NCBI GenBank assembly: GCA_024638645.1
Contig: JAHEJX010000031.1
Location: 1-35,462 of the forward strand
Direction of reading: 5' to 3'
DNA length: 35,462 nucleotides
Source: Actinomycetes bacterium
Lineage (GTDB): Bacteria; Actinomycetota; Acidimicrobiia; Spongiisociales; UBA5794
In this document: in pieces, positions 1 to 8,619 of the stretch
Position numbering within the stretch: position 1 is the first letter of the stretch
Layout of the letters: the number at the start of each line of letters is the position of its first letter
Notes under the pieces: generated by a model
Seen by the model: the letters and a program-made list of their open reading frames with translations, nothing else
Told to the model about the DNA's origin: nothing
The model's database searches: none
Position numbers and translations under genes: made by a program

Positions 1-725
1 GGTTCAAGCGCCCCGACTGCCACGTACTCGCCATCCGCGGTGACATACGTGCGGTAGAAAGGAGCGCCACCGTCGAGCATGTTCGAACGGCGAGCGTCCT
101 TCCACAGTCCGGCAGCCTTCAGTTGATACGTCGCCGTCATTAGGGATGCCGTGCCGTCCACCATGGCGGCGTCGACAACCTGACCTCTACCGGATGTCTG
201 GCGCTCGACCAGGGCGGCGAGTACGCCTGCCAATAGGTACAGGGCGCCGCCCCCGTAATCGCCGACCAGGTTGAGGGGCGGAATTGGCCGATCATCGCCG
301 ATTGCGCCGAGGGCACCTGCCAGCCCGATGTAGTTGATGTCGTGTCCTGCCATGTCGGCCATCGGCCCGGCTTGGCCCCATCCGGTCATGCGCCCGTAAA
401 TGAGCCGGTCGTTGACGCGCATTACGTCATCGGGACCGAGCCCAAGACGCTCGGTTACGCCGGGCCGAAACCCTTCAATCAGTATGTCGCAGCTCTCCGC
501 AAGGCTTATGGCAGTGGTCACGCCTTCAGTCGACTTGAGATCGATCGCCACAGATCGTTTCCCCCGACCACATACATCGACCAGATCGCCGAGCGACGCC
601 GAGTCGCTCGGCCGGTCGATGCGGATGACGTCGGCTCCCATGTCGGCCAGCATCATTCCGCAGAACGGGACTGGCCCGATCGCGGCGAGCTCGATCACAC
701 GAATCCCGATGAGGGGCCCAGGCAT
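1..725 (-). CDS. mcr: Alpha-methylacyl-CoA racemase (CoA-transferase family III fold), 3' end cut by window edge
   Basis: Partial gene: 241 codons are present and the C-terminal third lies beyond position 1. The family epimerises (2R)/(2S)-2-methylacyl-CoA thioesters in branched-chain fatty acid and sterol side-chain breakdown. The sequence tracks the Mycobacterium tuberculosis MCR fold closely: N-terminal [11 protein letters not shown], then GHDINY with His128, LVGDYGG with Asp156 and VGALEP with Glu241. These correspond to the MtMCR catalytic residues His126, Asp156 and Glu241. That set argues for a racemase rather than a CaiB/Frc-type CoA-transferase. The start is an ATG preceded by AGGA about nine bases upstream. 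It lies 28 bases after the sbcC stop on the same strand, so it may be read through from the repair operon, although no functional link is evident. Confidence 0.88.
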   Translation of the reverse strand, partial: MPGPLIGIRVIELAAIGPVPFCGMMLADMGADVIRIDRPSDSASLGDLVDVCGRGKRSVAIDLKSTEGVTTAISLAESCDILIEGFRPGVTERLGLGPDDVMRVNDRLIYGRMTGWGQAGPMADMAGHDINYIGLAGALGAIGDDRPIPPLNLVGDYGGGALYLLAGVLAALVERQTSGRGQVVDAAMVDGTASLMTATYQLKAAGLWKDARRSNMLDGGAPFYRTYVTADGEYVAVGALE

Positions 726-753
726 GAAACGATCCTAAGCGGGCCGGTGCCGG

Positions 754-3255
754 CTAGCCATGCACCACGACGGTATCGCCGGTTACTGGATTGCGGTCGA
801 GCTCGATGAGATCCTCGAGCCGGTGGCGCATGTCCGGCACATGGCTGACCACCAGGACCAGCCGGTCGGTTGCGCCTGCCGCAAGCTGCTCGATGCCTTC
901 CATTGCCAGGTCCAGGTGTTCGGGGTCGAGGCTTCCGAAACCTTCATCTAAGAAGAAGGCATCGAGCCGACCGCCGGTGCGAGCCACCATCTCGGCCAGC
1001 GCCAAGGCCAGCGCCAACGAAGCCAGGAACGTCTCTCCGCCCGACAGGGAGTCTGCCTTGCGAATCGCGTCTGCCGACGTGAGGTCGACAACCTTGAACT
1101 CGCCGTCCGTCGAGAATCGATATCTTCCGGATGACAGCCGTTCGAAGTGCTCACTACCCAGATTGGCGAGGTCGCGCTTCTCCTCGTCGAGCAGGTAGCG
1201 AACGAACTTCGAGTCCGTGAGCTCGCCCGCCAGACTCTCGTATGTTTGCCGCCGCAAGTCGGCTGCGGTTCGCGCCTCACGGACCTCGCCGGACTGAGCA
1301 AGCTCGACTTCATCGGCGCCGATCTGCTGGCGGCGCACCTCCGCGGTCGCCGCCACTTCTGCCAGGTGAGTCGCGAAGTCTCCGTCGATTTCGAGCTCAC
1401 GGCGCAGTTCTCTGACTGCGGCGGCGATCTCGGAACGCTCCTGCTCTGCGGCGTGTTTCGCCGTGGTGAGCGTCTCTGTCTCCGATTTCCACGCCTGCCG
1501 TAACCGATCCAAAGCAGCGCCGACCTGCGCCGGCTCCTCGAGTGCGTCCACATCGACTGCGAGTTTCGCCGACAACTCGGCGATTGTGAGTCGAAGCGCT
1601 CCGAGCTCCTTGTCGGCGGCCTGCGACGAAAAGATGGCCTCGTCGTGCTCACCCCGTGCCACGTCCACCCTCTTGCGGGCCTCGGCAGCGGCGTTTTCCG
1701 ATTCATCGAGATCCCGGCGGAGTTCCTCTGCGGATCGTCCGCTCAGGAGAGTCTCTAACTGCTTCTGGAGGCCGGCGAGCTCCGCCGCGACGCGGTCAGC
1801 CGCCTTTTCCGATGCCTTGGCTTCGGCAACGGCGCTCTTGATCTCGGCCTCGGCACCGGCAACCGCGGCTCCCGCCTTGGCCACCGTCAGACCGATCGAT
1901 TCCGCAGATTGTCTGGCCCTAGCCACCTTGCCCTCCGCAGCGGCCACGACGTTCTCGGCCCGAGACGTGGCGCCACCCGCATCATCCGCGGGAAGGGTCG
2001 AAACTGTTTGCTCGCAGACAGGACAGGTGTCGCCTGCCACCAGGCTTGTCCGCAGCGTGGCGGCCATGTCGCCATGCTGAGCCGCGTGCAGCGCCGCCAG
2101 CGCTTCAGCCTGGGCAGCCAGGGCAGCTTCGAGCTCTTGCTGGGTTGCGGCGCTTGTGGAGTGGGCGTCATCCCGTTCTTGCCGCGCCGCCTCGAGCTGC
2201 TTCTCGAGCTTTGCAGTTGTGACCGCAGACGACTCGAGCTGGCGCTGCAGACCGGCAAGTTGATTATCCAGCTGGTGGGTGGTGGTCTCGAGGCGCACGG
2301 CTTCGTCGATGGTCTTTCGCATCTCCGCGGGAACAAGGGCGGCATGCGCTTTGTCGGCATCGGCGAGCGCCTTCTGAGCTTCCGCCAGAGCGCTACCAAG
2401 GCGCTCTCGGGTGGCTGCCGCGTTCTCCGCGACCTTCACCACTTCCCCGACTTCACCTGGAGCCGGGATGCGAACAGCCAGCGGGGCGAGTTCATCGAGG
2501 CGCCCTTCGGCATGGGCGATGACCCGCTCTGTAGCCGCGGTACGCTCCGCATGGTCGATGAACTTGGCTTCCGCCTTCTTGAGCACCTCGAGTTGCGCTT
2601 CCAGGGCAGCCAGAGTCTCCTTGCTGCTCACGATTCGGTCGGCGAGAGCGTCGGCAGCTTCCAGGCGCACTGTGAGAGTCTCGACCTTGGTCGCCTCGGC
2701 GACCGCACGATCCTTGGCCATTGATCTCATGACATCGATGCGATCGTGCCCGAACACACCTTTGAGCACTTTGTCGCGTTCGGCTGGGCGCGATCGTAGA
2801 AACTCGGCAAACTGGCCTTGGGCAAGCATGATGGAGCGGAAGAACCCGTCGTATTCGAGCCCGAGAAGTTCGACAATCTTCTCGTTCACCTCTCCCTCGA
2901 GCACGATCGTCTCTGCTTTGCCGGCATCCGGCTCGTCTGCTTCGAGCCTATGCAGACCGTGCACGCTCTGGCCCTTGCGACGCAACGCCCTCGTCACTTC
3001 CCACACTTCACCCTCGACGGTGAATCGCAGGCTGACCGTGGCGCCGTCGGCGCGCTGGTGAATCAACGACTTCGTCGTGGCCGCCACCGTTGGAGTGCGG
3101 CCGAAGAGAGCAAAGGCGATTGCGTCGAGCAGGGACGACTTCCCCGAGCCGATCGGGCCGACCACACCGACCAGTCCCCGGTTGCGGAAGTCGAAAACGG
3201 TGTCCTCACCGAAATACGAGCGGAAGTTGCGCAAGCGCAGCTCAAGCGGGCGCAT
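754..3255 (-). CDS. sbcC: SbcC, Rad50-like ATPase subunit of the SbcCD nuclease
   Basis: 833-residue SMC-like ATPase that pairs with SbcD to process DNA ends, hairpins and protein-blocked ends. Walker A is GPIGSGKS at residues 33-40, and a Q-loop-like segment MLAQGQF lies near 143-149. Two long Ala/Glu-rich coiled-coil arms flank the zinc hook CPVC (Cys411 and Cys414). The ABC signature SLSGGE lies near residue 737, and Walker B with the adjacent Glu and D-loop is FFLDEGFGSLD from about residue 767. The length is on the short side of the family (about 1000 in E. coli), consistent with shorter arms. The ATG start overlaps the sbcD stop by 14 bases, so the two are translationally coupled. It is the fourth gene of a nurA-herA-sbcD-sbcC operon. 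Confidence 0.96.
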   Translation of the reverse strand: MRPLELRLRNFRSYFGEDTVFDFRNRGLVGVVGPIGSGKSSLLDAIAFALFGRTPTVAATTKSLIHQRADGATVSLRFTVEGEVWEVTRALRRKGQSVHGLHRLEADEPDAGKAETIVLEGEVNEKIVELLGLEYDGFFRSIMLAQGQFAEFLRSRPAERDKVLKGVFGHDRIDVMRSMAKDRAVAEATKVETLTVRLEAADALADRIVSSKETLAALEAQLEVLKKAEAKFIDHAERTAATERVIAHAEGRLDELAPLAVRIPAPGEVGEVVKVAENAAATRERLGSALAEAQKALADADKAHAALVPAEMRKTIDEAVRLETTTHQLDNQLAGLQRQLESSAVTTAKLEKQLEAARQERDDAHSTSAATQQELEAALAAQAEALAALHAAQHGDMAATLRTSLVAGDTCPVCEQTVSTLPADDAGGATSRAENVVAAAEGKVARARQSAESIGLTVAKAGAAVAGAEAEIKSAVAEAKASEKAADRVAAELAGLQKQLETLLSGRSAEELRRDLDESENAAAEARKRVDVARGEHDEAIFSSQAADKELGALRLTIAELSAKLAVDVDALEEPAQVGAALDRLRQAWKSETETLTTAKHAAEQERSEIAAAVRELRRELEIDGDFATHLAEVAATAEVRRQQIGADEVELAQSGEVREARTAADLRRQTYESLAGELTDSKFVRYLLDEEKRDLANLGSEHFERLSSGRYRFSTDGEFKVVDLTSADAIRKADSLSGGETFLASLALALALAEMVARTGGRLDAFFLDEGFGSLDPEHLDLAMEGIEQLAAGATDRLVLVVSHVPDMRHRLEDLIELDRNPVTGDTVVVHG

Positions 3256-4408
3256 CGGCCATCTCCATTACCTCACGAAAAGCCTCTAACAATGCGGTAT
3301 CTGGCTCGACCCCGTCCTTTTCGACCAGGTAGTCGTGGAACAGCTCGTCGAGGGAGCGGTGCGACCGGTCGGCAGCCGCGTCCGGGGCTCGCGGGTATTC
3401 GGCCTGCACCTTCACAACGAAGTCGAACTCTTCGCGGACCCGGTCGGCAAGTCCCAGATCGGGACCAGCCGTTTCCACGGTCAGATCGAGATAGGCCTCT
3501 CTCAGATCGTCGCGTGCCAACAATTCGTTCCAACTCCCTTTGGCTCGGACGAGGCGGCGACCGCCGCTGAGGGGAACGCTGCGGACGGCAGCGGGCAGTC
3601 CCGGCTCGACGTCGACGACGACAACCCGTTTCTGTTCGCCGGCTTCCCCGAAGTCGAGCTCTAGCAATGACCCTGCGTATTCGGCCGGGACCCGCGCACC
3701 CGGAACGGGCTGAGGAGCGTGAATGTGCCCCATGGCCACGTATTGCGGGCCGGCCGGGATGGCATCGGAGGTGGCGGCGTACGCCTCACCCATGTGTAAC
3801 GCGCGCTCTCCTCGAGGCGCCCCATGGCCGTGAACCTTGGAGCCACCGACGAGGAAGTGAGACAAGAGGAAGGTGACCGCGTCTGAGCCGGCAATCCCTT
3901 CGGCGTAAGCGGCATAAGCCGAAGAAATGGCGCCAAGCCGATCGGCGTACCTCTTGTACCACTCATCGGCTTCCGCGATGAAGTCGATGACGCGCCCGGC
4001 ACGTAGGAACGGGAAGCAGCTGACAATGGCGCGCCCGGCTTCGGTGTCGAGTTCGAGCACTCCCCCGGCCTCTGGGCGCTTGATGTCTCCAACCAGATGC
4101 ACGTTGTTGGGAGCCAGGAACGGCGCCAGCGTTTCGAAGAGGCTGGCCGAGTCGTGGTTGCCTGCAATTGCCACAACAGGCCTGCTACCGCCTGCCGATA
4201 GAGCCACCAGCCCCTCGAGCGCCAGCTGGAGAGATGGCACCGGCGGCATGGGACGATCGAAGACATCGCCGCTGTGGAGGACGATATCGACGTCTTCTTG
4301 GTCGGCGATCGCAGCCACCTCGGCAATGACCTCGGCGTACTCATCTGAGCGATCGAATCGTCCAACACGTTTGCCGACGTGCCAGTCGGAGGTGTGCAGC
4401 GCTCTCAA
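3242..4408 (-). CDS. sbcD: SbcD, Mre11-like nuclease subunit
   Basis: 388-residue calcineurin-like metallophosphoesterase, the Mn-dependent nuclease of the SbcCD complex. The metal-binding motifs appear in order: SDWH (Asp8, His10), SGDVFD (Asp48), GNHD (Asn84, His85), LLSHF (His184) and MGHIH (His228, His230). The C-terminal part (about 270-388) would be the capping and SbcC-binding region. The start is TTG placed directly after the herA TAG with no spacing. No upstream in-frame ATG exists in the operon context, and TTG puts the SDWH motif at the usual distance from the N terminus. Its end overlaps sbcC. Function is established for the family; membership of a HerA-NurA operon suggests a coupled resection machine. 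Confidence 0.95.
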   Translation of the reverse strand: MRALHTSDWHVGKRVGRFDRSDEYAEVIAEVAAIADQEDVDIVLHSGDVFDRPMPPVPSLQLALEGLVALSAGGSRPVVAIAGNHDSASLFETLAPFLAPNNVHLVGDIKRPEAGGVLELDTEAGRAIVSCFPFLRAGRVIDFIAEADEWYKRYADRLGAISSAYAAYAEGIAGSDAVTFLLSHFLVGGSKVHGHGAPRGERALHMGEAYAATSDAIPAGPQYVAMGHIHAPQPVPGARVPAEYAGSLLELDFGEAGEQKRVVVVDVEPGLPAAVRSVPLSGGRRLVRAKGSWNELLARDDLREAYLDLTVETAGPDLGLADRVREEFDFVVKVQAEYPRAPDAAADRSHRSLDELFHDYLVEKDGVEPDTALLEAFREVMEMADAPA

Positions 4409-6148
4409 CTAGATGCCCTCGAACGGATCGGACTGCGCAGTATCGACTTCTTCCTTGCGGGTCGCCCAGGGTGGAAAGGGGAAGTCGACCACGAGCGGCA
4501 CCGGAATTGCCGGCTGACTGATGACCATCGTTCCGGGTTTCAACAGTCGAGCGCGGGCTCGGGTAGAGGGCAGCATCCACCCATATTCCGAACGTTCGGC
4601 TTCGGCGGCGTCGAGACGTCCGGCAACCCGGATGGCGGCATTCTCCATGACTTCAGGGGCGACGCGGGATGCGGTCTGCTGGGCGCCGACGAGCAAGACG
4701 CCGAGCGAACGCCCTCGTTGGGCAATGTCGATGAGCATCTCCTTGAGCGGGCTCGTGCCTTCCCGCGGGGCGTATTTGTTGAGCTCATCGAGTACGACAA
4801 CCGACAGGGGCAAGCGCTGGCCCGTCCGCTCCTTCTCTGCGAACGCCTCTGCGAGTAACGCGCCGACCACAAAACGCTGACCCAGCTCATGCAAGGATTG
4901 AATGGCCACAACCGAGACCTGCGCCGAAGCGCGGTCGATGCGGCGGCTCTCGCCAGAGCGCACCAGGTGGCCGAGGCGGTGGGCTGCCGCGTGCAGGCGG
5001 CGCATGAAAGCGGAAACGGTTCCTGCCTGGGTGCGCCCGGTCCACCGGCGCTCCGGCTCGCCGTCTTCGGGATCGACAAATTCTTCTAGCTGGTCGACAA
5101 GTGAGCGGAGATCCCGAATCACCGCCTCACCGGGGTTGGGTGTCACCTGGTCGCCGGGCTTGTAGCCCTCCATTGGATCACGAAGTACGACGGCACCAGG
5201 TTCGCCCGCAACATCGACGGCGTAACGCCTGAGCTGGGAGCGCACTCGCTCCTCGATGAATGGAATCTGGTTTCGGGAGTCGTTGGCATCTGTGAAGAGG
5301 AATCTCAGCAGGCCCTCGTCTATGAACTCTCGTGGCGTCCAGGTGAAAGCCGCGACGTTCTCCTGGCGACCGCCGGTGTCGGGGAGCACTACGTCGCCCG
5401 ACTGGGCGCGCGGCGGCGCCCAAAAGGAAACCGAAGGGAACGGGGCCGGCTCGACGCCGAGACGCTCCCACTGCTCCCGAGCTGCTTCATCGAAGTAGCG
5501 ATTCGGCTTGTCGAGCCAGAGCAGGTCCTCGCCTTTGACATTGAAGACGAGAATTCGCAGGTTGGCCGCGCCCTCACCGAGAATGTCGGGACGGCTGGAG
5601 AGAAGGCGCAGGAAGAACAATGCGAACGATGTCTTGGTGGCGACGCCGCTAATGCCGGATATGGACATGTGTCCACCCTTGCGGCCGTCGAAGAAATCGA
5701 GGTCGACGAACATCGGTGACCCGTCCCTGCCAACGCCGACCGGTAGTGGCCGACCCATCTCGTCGACGTAGAGCGCCTTGTCACGTTCAATGCCGGCAGC
5801 CCTGTCAACAATCTCACCGGGATCGGGAGACACCCAAACCTCGGGGTCCACACGCGTCACTGCCGCTCTGGCAGAGCGAACCTTGGCGCCCGGCATCGTT
5901 CCCTCGCCTGCAATGCGGCGGGTGTCACTTTCGAACGAGGCGCCTTCAAAGATGGCCTCGACCTCGGTGATCATCCCGTACGTGCGGACTTCGCCGCGCT
6001 TGGGGACTTCGGTGCGCACGACCACGAGGTCATCGAGTTGGAGGTACTCGTCTTCTTCGAGCAGTACTCGGAACTCGCTGGTGGTGGTGTGCTCTGTGCC
6101 AAGCACCCGACCCACCGCAGTATTCTGGGCATCTCCGTTGACCGTCAT
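4409..6148 (-). CDS. herA: HerA-like hexameric DNA translocase/helicase (DUF87/FtsK-HerA superfamily)
   Basis: 579-residue ATPase. Residues 1-110 form a HerA-type beta-barrel region (GRVLGTEHTTTSEFRVLLEE onward). The P-loop is unusual: GISGVATKT (165-173) has seven positions from the first Gly to Lys172 and Thr171 where Gly normally precedes Lys. Walker B is SVVVLDE with Asp454 and Glu455, followed by NKYAPREG. A sensor-like segment GVLLVGAQQTAS and an arginine-containing region RVAGRLDAAEAER follow. In archaea HerA forms a hexamer that docks NurA and drives Mre11-Rad50-dependent resection. The start is chosen at the ATG in TGATG, one base shared with the nurA stop; an 84-codon upstream extension in the same frame lies antiparallel to nothing but overlaps nurA and is not conserved-looking. 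It abuts sbcD directly. Confidence 0.88.
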   Translation of the reverse strand: MTVNGDAQNTAVGRVLGTEHTTTSEFRVLLEEDEYLQLDDLVVVRTEVPKRGEVRTYGMITEVEAIFEGASFESDTRRIAGEGTMPGAKVRSARAAVTRVDPEVWVSPDPGEIVDRAAGIERDKALYVDEMGRPLPVGVGRDGSPMFVDLDFFDGRKGGHMSISGISGVATKTSFALFFLRLLSSRPDILGEGAANLRILVFNVKGEDLLWLDKPNRYFDEAAREQWERLGVEPAPFPSVSFWAPPRAQSGDVVLPDTGGRQENVAAFTWTPREFIDEGLLRFLFTDANDSRNQIPFIEERVRSQLRRYAVDVAGEPGAVVLRDPMEGYKPGDQVTPNPGEAVIRDLRSLVDQLEEFVDPEDGEPERRWTGRTQAGTVSAFMRRLHAAAHRLGHLVRSGESRRIDRASAQVSVVAIQSLHELGQRFVVGALLAEAFAEKERTGQRLPLSVVVLDELNKYAPREGTSPLKEMLIDIAQRGRSLGVLLVGAQQTASRVAPEVMENAAIRVAGRLDAAEAERSEYGWMLPSTRARARLLKPGTMVISQPAIPVPLVVDFPFPPWATRKEEVDTAQSDPFEGI

Positions 6149-7104
6149 CAGACAACTCCGGCTGCGTGAGGCTTCATGATGGCGGAACGCAGCGCTCGAT
6201 ACACGTACCCCGGATCGCCCAGACGCCGTCGTAGCTCCCGCTCGAGAGCGGCGATCGGAACCAGATTCTGCGGCGCCCTTGGGTCGACGTGGCCCTCCGA
6301 CGCGACGGCCGGGATGATTGCCGTCGTCCGCGCCGCAATCGACGCGGCCCTGTCCAAGTCGAGCGCTGCCGAAACCTCTCCGCGAACCACGCCGGTCCAC
6401 GAGTGTCCGTCACCACGATCGGCGATCCGGAAATACCACGAGTAGCGCTCGTAACGCCCGCCCTTGCCAATGAGGAAGAGCGGAGTGCGCTGCCCGCATT
6501 CCAGGGAGCCAATCACTGCCGCCCGCTCGTGGGAGAGATACGGCGCACGATGGCTCTTGATGAACCCGACCTTGTCAGTCGCGGCCATGTCGTTGATCGG
6601 GCCGTCGCTCACGACGAACACGCCAGTCTTGGCGAGTTCTTCAGAGAGATCACCCTCCGCCCGTCTCATTGCACCGTGGAAGCGGGTGATGAGAGCACCG
6701 GGGTCAGCGTCCGGCACGGACTCGCTCTGATAGGACAGCTCGGCCGATATCACCGGTATCGGAGCCCCCTTGCCGCTGCCGAACACCGCAAGGCGCCCAA
6801 TGCGAGCTTCGACGATCTCAGAACGGGGAATCGACCTATCCCACAACACAGCCCCGACGCCGTAACTGCCGCAAATACCGGCGACCGGGCCGGTCAGGTC
6901 GTCGATGGTCAGGCGGGCATCGATACGGCGGACGCCATCAACGAATGCGATCTGCGATATGCCATCGTCGATTCCTGGAATCGCATGCCAGAGACCGTGA
7001 ACCTCAACGGTCTCGTCCACCTTCTCCGGCTCTGCCAATCCGGCATCACTTTCGAAGGGCGATCCGTAGTCGGGAGCCCATGATTCGACGTGTAGTTGTG
7101 CCAC
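6148..7104 (-). CDS. nurA: NurA-domain DNA double-strand-break repair nuclease
   Basis: 318 residues. Family knowledge: NurA is a dimeric, RNase H-like 5'-3' nuclease whose acidic residues bind Mn and which is threaded by a HerA hexamer. Visible signatures are AFVDGVRRIDARL (Asp56) and a second acidic motif VVSDGPI (Asp167), with a conserved-looking SHRAPYLS-type segment and the C-terminal RRLGDPGYVYRALR. The start is GTG, giving MAQLHVESWAPDYG; no later start would keep the N-terminal region. The stop overlaps the herA ATG (TGATG). As first gene of the four-gene operon it would set transcription for the cluster; a hairpin and a promoter-like pair lie just upstream. Confidence 0.85.
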   Translation of the reverse strand: MAQLHVESWAPDYGSPFESDAGLAEPEKVDETVEVHGLWHAIPGIDDGISQIAFVDGVRRIDARLTIDDLTGPVAGICGSYGVGAVLWDRSIPRSEIVEARIGRLAVFGSGKGAPIPVISAELSYQSESVPDADPGALITRFHGAMRRAEGDLSEELAKTGVFVVSDGPINDMAATDKVGFIKSHRAPYLSHERAAVIGSLECGQRTPLFLIGKGGRYERYSWYFRIADRGDGHSWTGVVRGEVSAALDLDRAASIAARTTAIIPAVASEGHVDPRAPQNLVPIAALERELRRRLGDPGYVYRALRSAIMKPHAAGVV

Positions 7105-7115
7105 ACGCTGGAAGG

Positions 7116-7152
7116 TAGTGGCTCCGAGTGACAGAAAAGGGGAAAGCCACTA
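7116..7152 (-). promoter_or_regulatory. Leader inverted repeat upstream of nurA
   Basis: Perfect 8-base arms (TAGTGGCT at 7145-7152 read on minus, and AGCCACTA at 7116-7123) enclose 21 bases, ending 11 bases before the nurA GTG. The only GGAG-like ribosome-binding sequence upstream of nurA sits at the 3' arm, so folding could hide it. It could also be a protein operator, since the candidate start point falls near the 5' arm. Confidence 0.35.
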
Positions 7153-7155
7153 TTT

Positions 7156-7184
7156 CGTATCTGGTGTCTCGTAATGAGTGACAA
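7156..7184 (-). promoter_or_regulatory. Candidate promoter of the nurA-herA-sbcD-sbcC operon
   Basis: On the minus strand, TTGTCA (7184-7179) and GATACG (7161-7156) are separated by 17 bases. The -35 match is good and the -10 match moderate. A start point would fall about 45 bases before the nurA GTG. No LexA box of the GAAC-N4-GTTC type was seen here. Confidence 0.35.
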
Positions 7185-7249
7185 TCCGGCATCCGCACTA
7201 GGCGAAGATCAGTAGAACTCGCACAGAACTGTTCCGGACGGTGTTCAGT

Positions 7250-7281
7250 CGAGATACGAGCTACCAGATACCAGATACTCG
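7250..7281. repeat. Short degenerate tandem/inverted repeat of AGATAC units
   Basis: This intergenic block contains CGAGATAC, TACCAGATAC and CAGATACTCG in succession. A partly complementary copy (GTATCTGGTGTCTCG) lies at 7157-7171. Together they resemble the small extragenic palindromic repeats found between genes in many high-GC genomes. It sits between nurA and the zinc-ribbon gene, next to a GATCGCT-A-AGCGATC palindrome at 7283-7297 that spans the zinc-ribbon stop codon and might act as a weak terminator. No function can be assigned. Confidence 0.4.
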
Positions 7282-7287
7282 TGATCG

Positions 7288-7503
7288 CTAAGCGATCGCT
7301 GATGGATTCTCGGCAAACAATTCGGTGCGGCCGCAATCGACGCAGGTGTATGCATCGAGTTTGGTGGATGACCAATAGTCGGAGCTCGAGTCGCCGGCGG
7401 GGCGAACCGAAAGATTCGTCGAGAGTGCGGAAAGGACCATGCGTCCTTCGCAATGGCATTGTTTGCTCCCGAGTTCGGAGACTCGCTCCTCGGTCATTGC
7501 CAT
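7288..7503 (-). CDS. Small zinc-ribbon protein
   Basis: 71-residue protein with two metal-ligand pairs: Cys-His-Cys near the N terminus (KQCHCEG) and CVDC in AYTCVDCGRTELFAEN near the C terminus. The YTC-x-x-CGRTELFA ending is the pattern of small stand-alone zinc ribbons in actinobacteria. No enzymatic role is known to me. The start is an ATG with GGGAGG about ten bases upstream; a second ATG two codons later is possible. It stands alone between the repair operon and the nucleoside hydrolase, separated by 183 and 175 bases. The 175-base upstream gap should hold its promoter, but I could not pick out a convincing one. It is likely real because of the ribosome-binding site and cysteine spacing. 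Confidence 0.7.
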   Translation of the reverse strand: MAMTEERVSELGSKQCHCEGRMVLSALSTNLSVRPAGDSSSDYWSSTKLDAYTCVDCGRTELFAENPSAIA

Positions 7504-7678
7504 TTCTGCCCTACCTCCCGGTTCTCGCCGCCCTCAGTTGCGAGAACTTCCGCCGGTTGCGTGTGTGGAGTCCCAGCTCTACAACACGTTCTTACGCTAT
7601 CAATCATCGGCAGTGGCTTGAAGGGTCGTTGGCGTGCGTGCGAATCTCACTAGCCAGAAAGGGGCTACTGACGCAGAG

Positions 7679-8608
7679 CTACAGGCGGCTGATTCTGTTG
7701 AGTAGCAACGCGAAGAACGCGTCGGCGTCTACCTCATGAATGACTAGGGCGTTCGGCTCATTTCCCGTGACACCCCACCAGTCGACCATGGTCATGCCTT
7801 CGGCAGGACCTTCGCGCACAATCTCGACGTGGCAACGTTTGCCTGCGAAGAGCTCAGGCTGCATCAGAAACGCAATCACCGTCGGGTCATGCAGCGGTGC
7901 CCCGGTAGTGCCGTATTTGTCCATGTCGTATCGGTCGAAATAGGTCAGCATGCCGGCAACGCAGGTACCGGCTGTAGTACCGAGTCCCCCGAAAGGTTCA
8001 ACCCTCTCGGCTGACGCCAACGCCTGGTGGGTCACATCAAGGGGCAGCAGCGTCACAGGCACTCCGCTGCGAAACACCACGTCGGCTGCGTGCGGATCGA
8101 CATAGATGTTGAACTCTGCCGCCGGAGTGACATTGCCACCTTCGAAGAATCCGCCGCCCATGGACACAATCCCGGCGATCGACTCGACAACCTCCGGCGC
8201 TCGCACCAAAGCCATACCCACATTGGTGAGCGGGCCCAGCGTGCACAAGGTGACGCTGTGCGGCTCGGCCGCGTGCAGTGTCTCGATCATGAAGTCGACG
8301 GCATGTTGTCTTTCGGCAGTCCGTGTCGGCAGGGGCAGGTTTGCTCCGTCGAGACCCGTCGGACCGTGCACGTACTCCGCAGTAACGAGATCTTTGACCA
8401 TTGGACGGCTGCAGCCGGCGTATACCTTGACATCTGACTTTGCCAGTTCGACGAGCTGAAGTGCATTGTGAGTCGTCAGCTCGAGAGGCACATTGCCGGC
8501 AACCGTGCAGATCCCCAGCACATCGAAGTCCTCCGGTGAAGCCAGCGCCGTCAGTATGGCGACGGCGTCGTCTTGGCCGGGATCTGTGTCGATGATGATC
8601 CTGTGCAT
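7679..8608 (-). CDS. Inosine/uridine-preferring nucleoside hydrolase
   Basis: 309 residues, typical length for the family, which cleaves the N-glycosidic bond of ribonucleosides to free base and ribose. The Ca2+-binding N-terminal motif is IIDTDPGQDDA (Asp7, Asp9, Asp13, Asp14). LCTLGPLTN, the GGGFFEGGNVTPAAEFN active-site loop and the late Ca2+ ligand in PLHDPTVIA also fit. It has no signal peptide, so it is cytoplasmic. It lies 11 bases downstream of a ribokinase, which would phosphorylate the released ribose, so the pair makes a coherent salvage route. Base preference (purine, pyrimidine or broad) cannot be read from the sequence. Confidence 0.93.
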   Translation of the reverse strand: MHRIIIDTDPGQDDAVAILTALASPEDFDVLGICTVAGNVPLELTTHNALQLVELAKSDVKVYAGCSRPMVKDLVTAEYVHGPTGLDGANLPLPTRTAERQHAVDFMIETLHAAEPHSVTLCTLGPLTNVGMALVRAPEVVESIAGIVSMGGGFFEGGNVTPAAEFNIYVDPHAADVVFRSGVPVTLLPLDVTHQALASAERVEPFGGLGTTAGTCVAGMLTYFDRYDMDKYGTTGAPLHDPTVIAFLMQPELFAGKRCHVEIVREGPAEGMTMVDWWGVTGNEPNALVIHEVDADAFFALLLNRISRL

Positions 8609-8619
8609 GACGAGTGAGC

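Noticed and set aside
7201-7260. LexA/SOS box upstream of the repair operon
   Set aside because: GAAC and GTTC half-sites occur (for example around 7226-7234), but not with the four-base spacing of the actinobacterial SOS box.
7281-7739. Plus-strand 152-codon frame between nurA and the nucleoside hydrolase
   Set aside because: Arg/Ser-rich, no domain, and antisense to the zinc-ribbon gene, which has better support.
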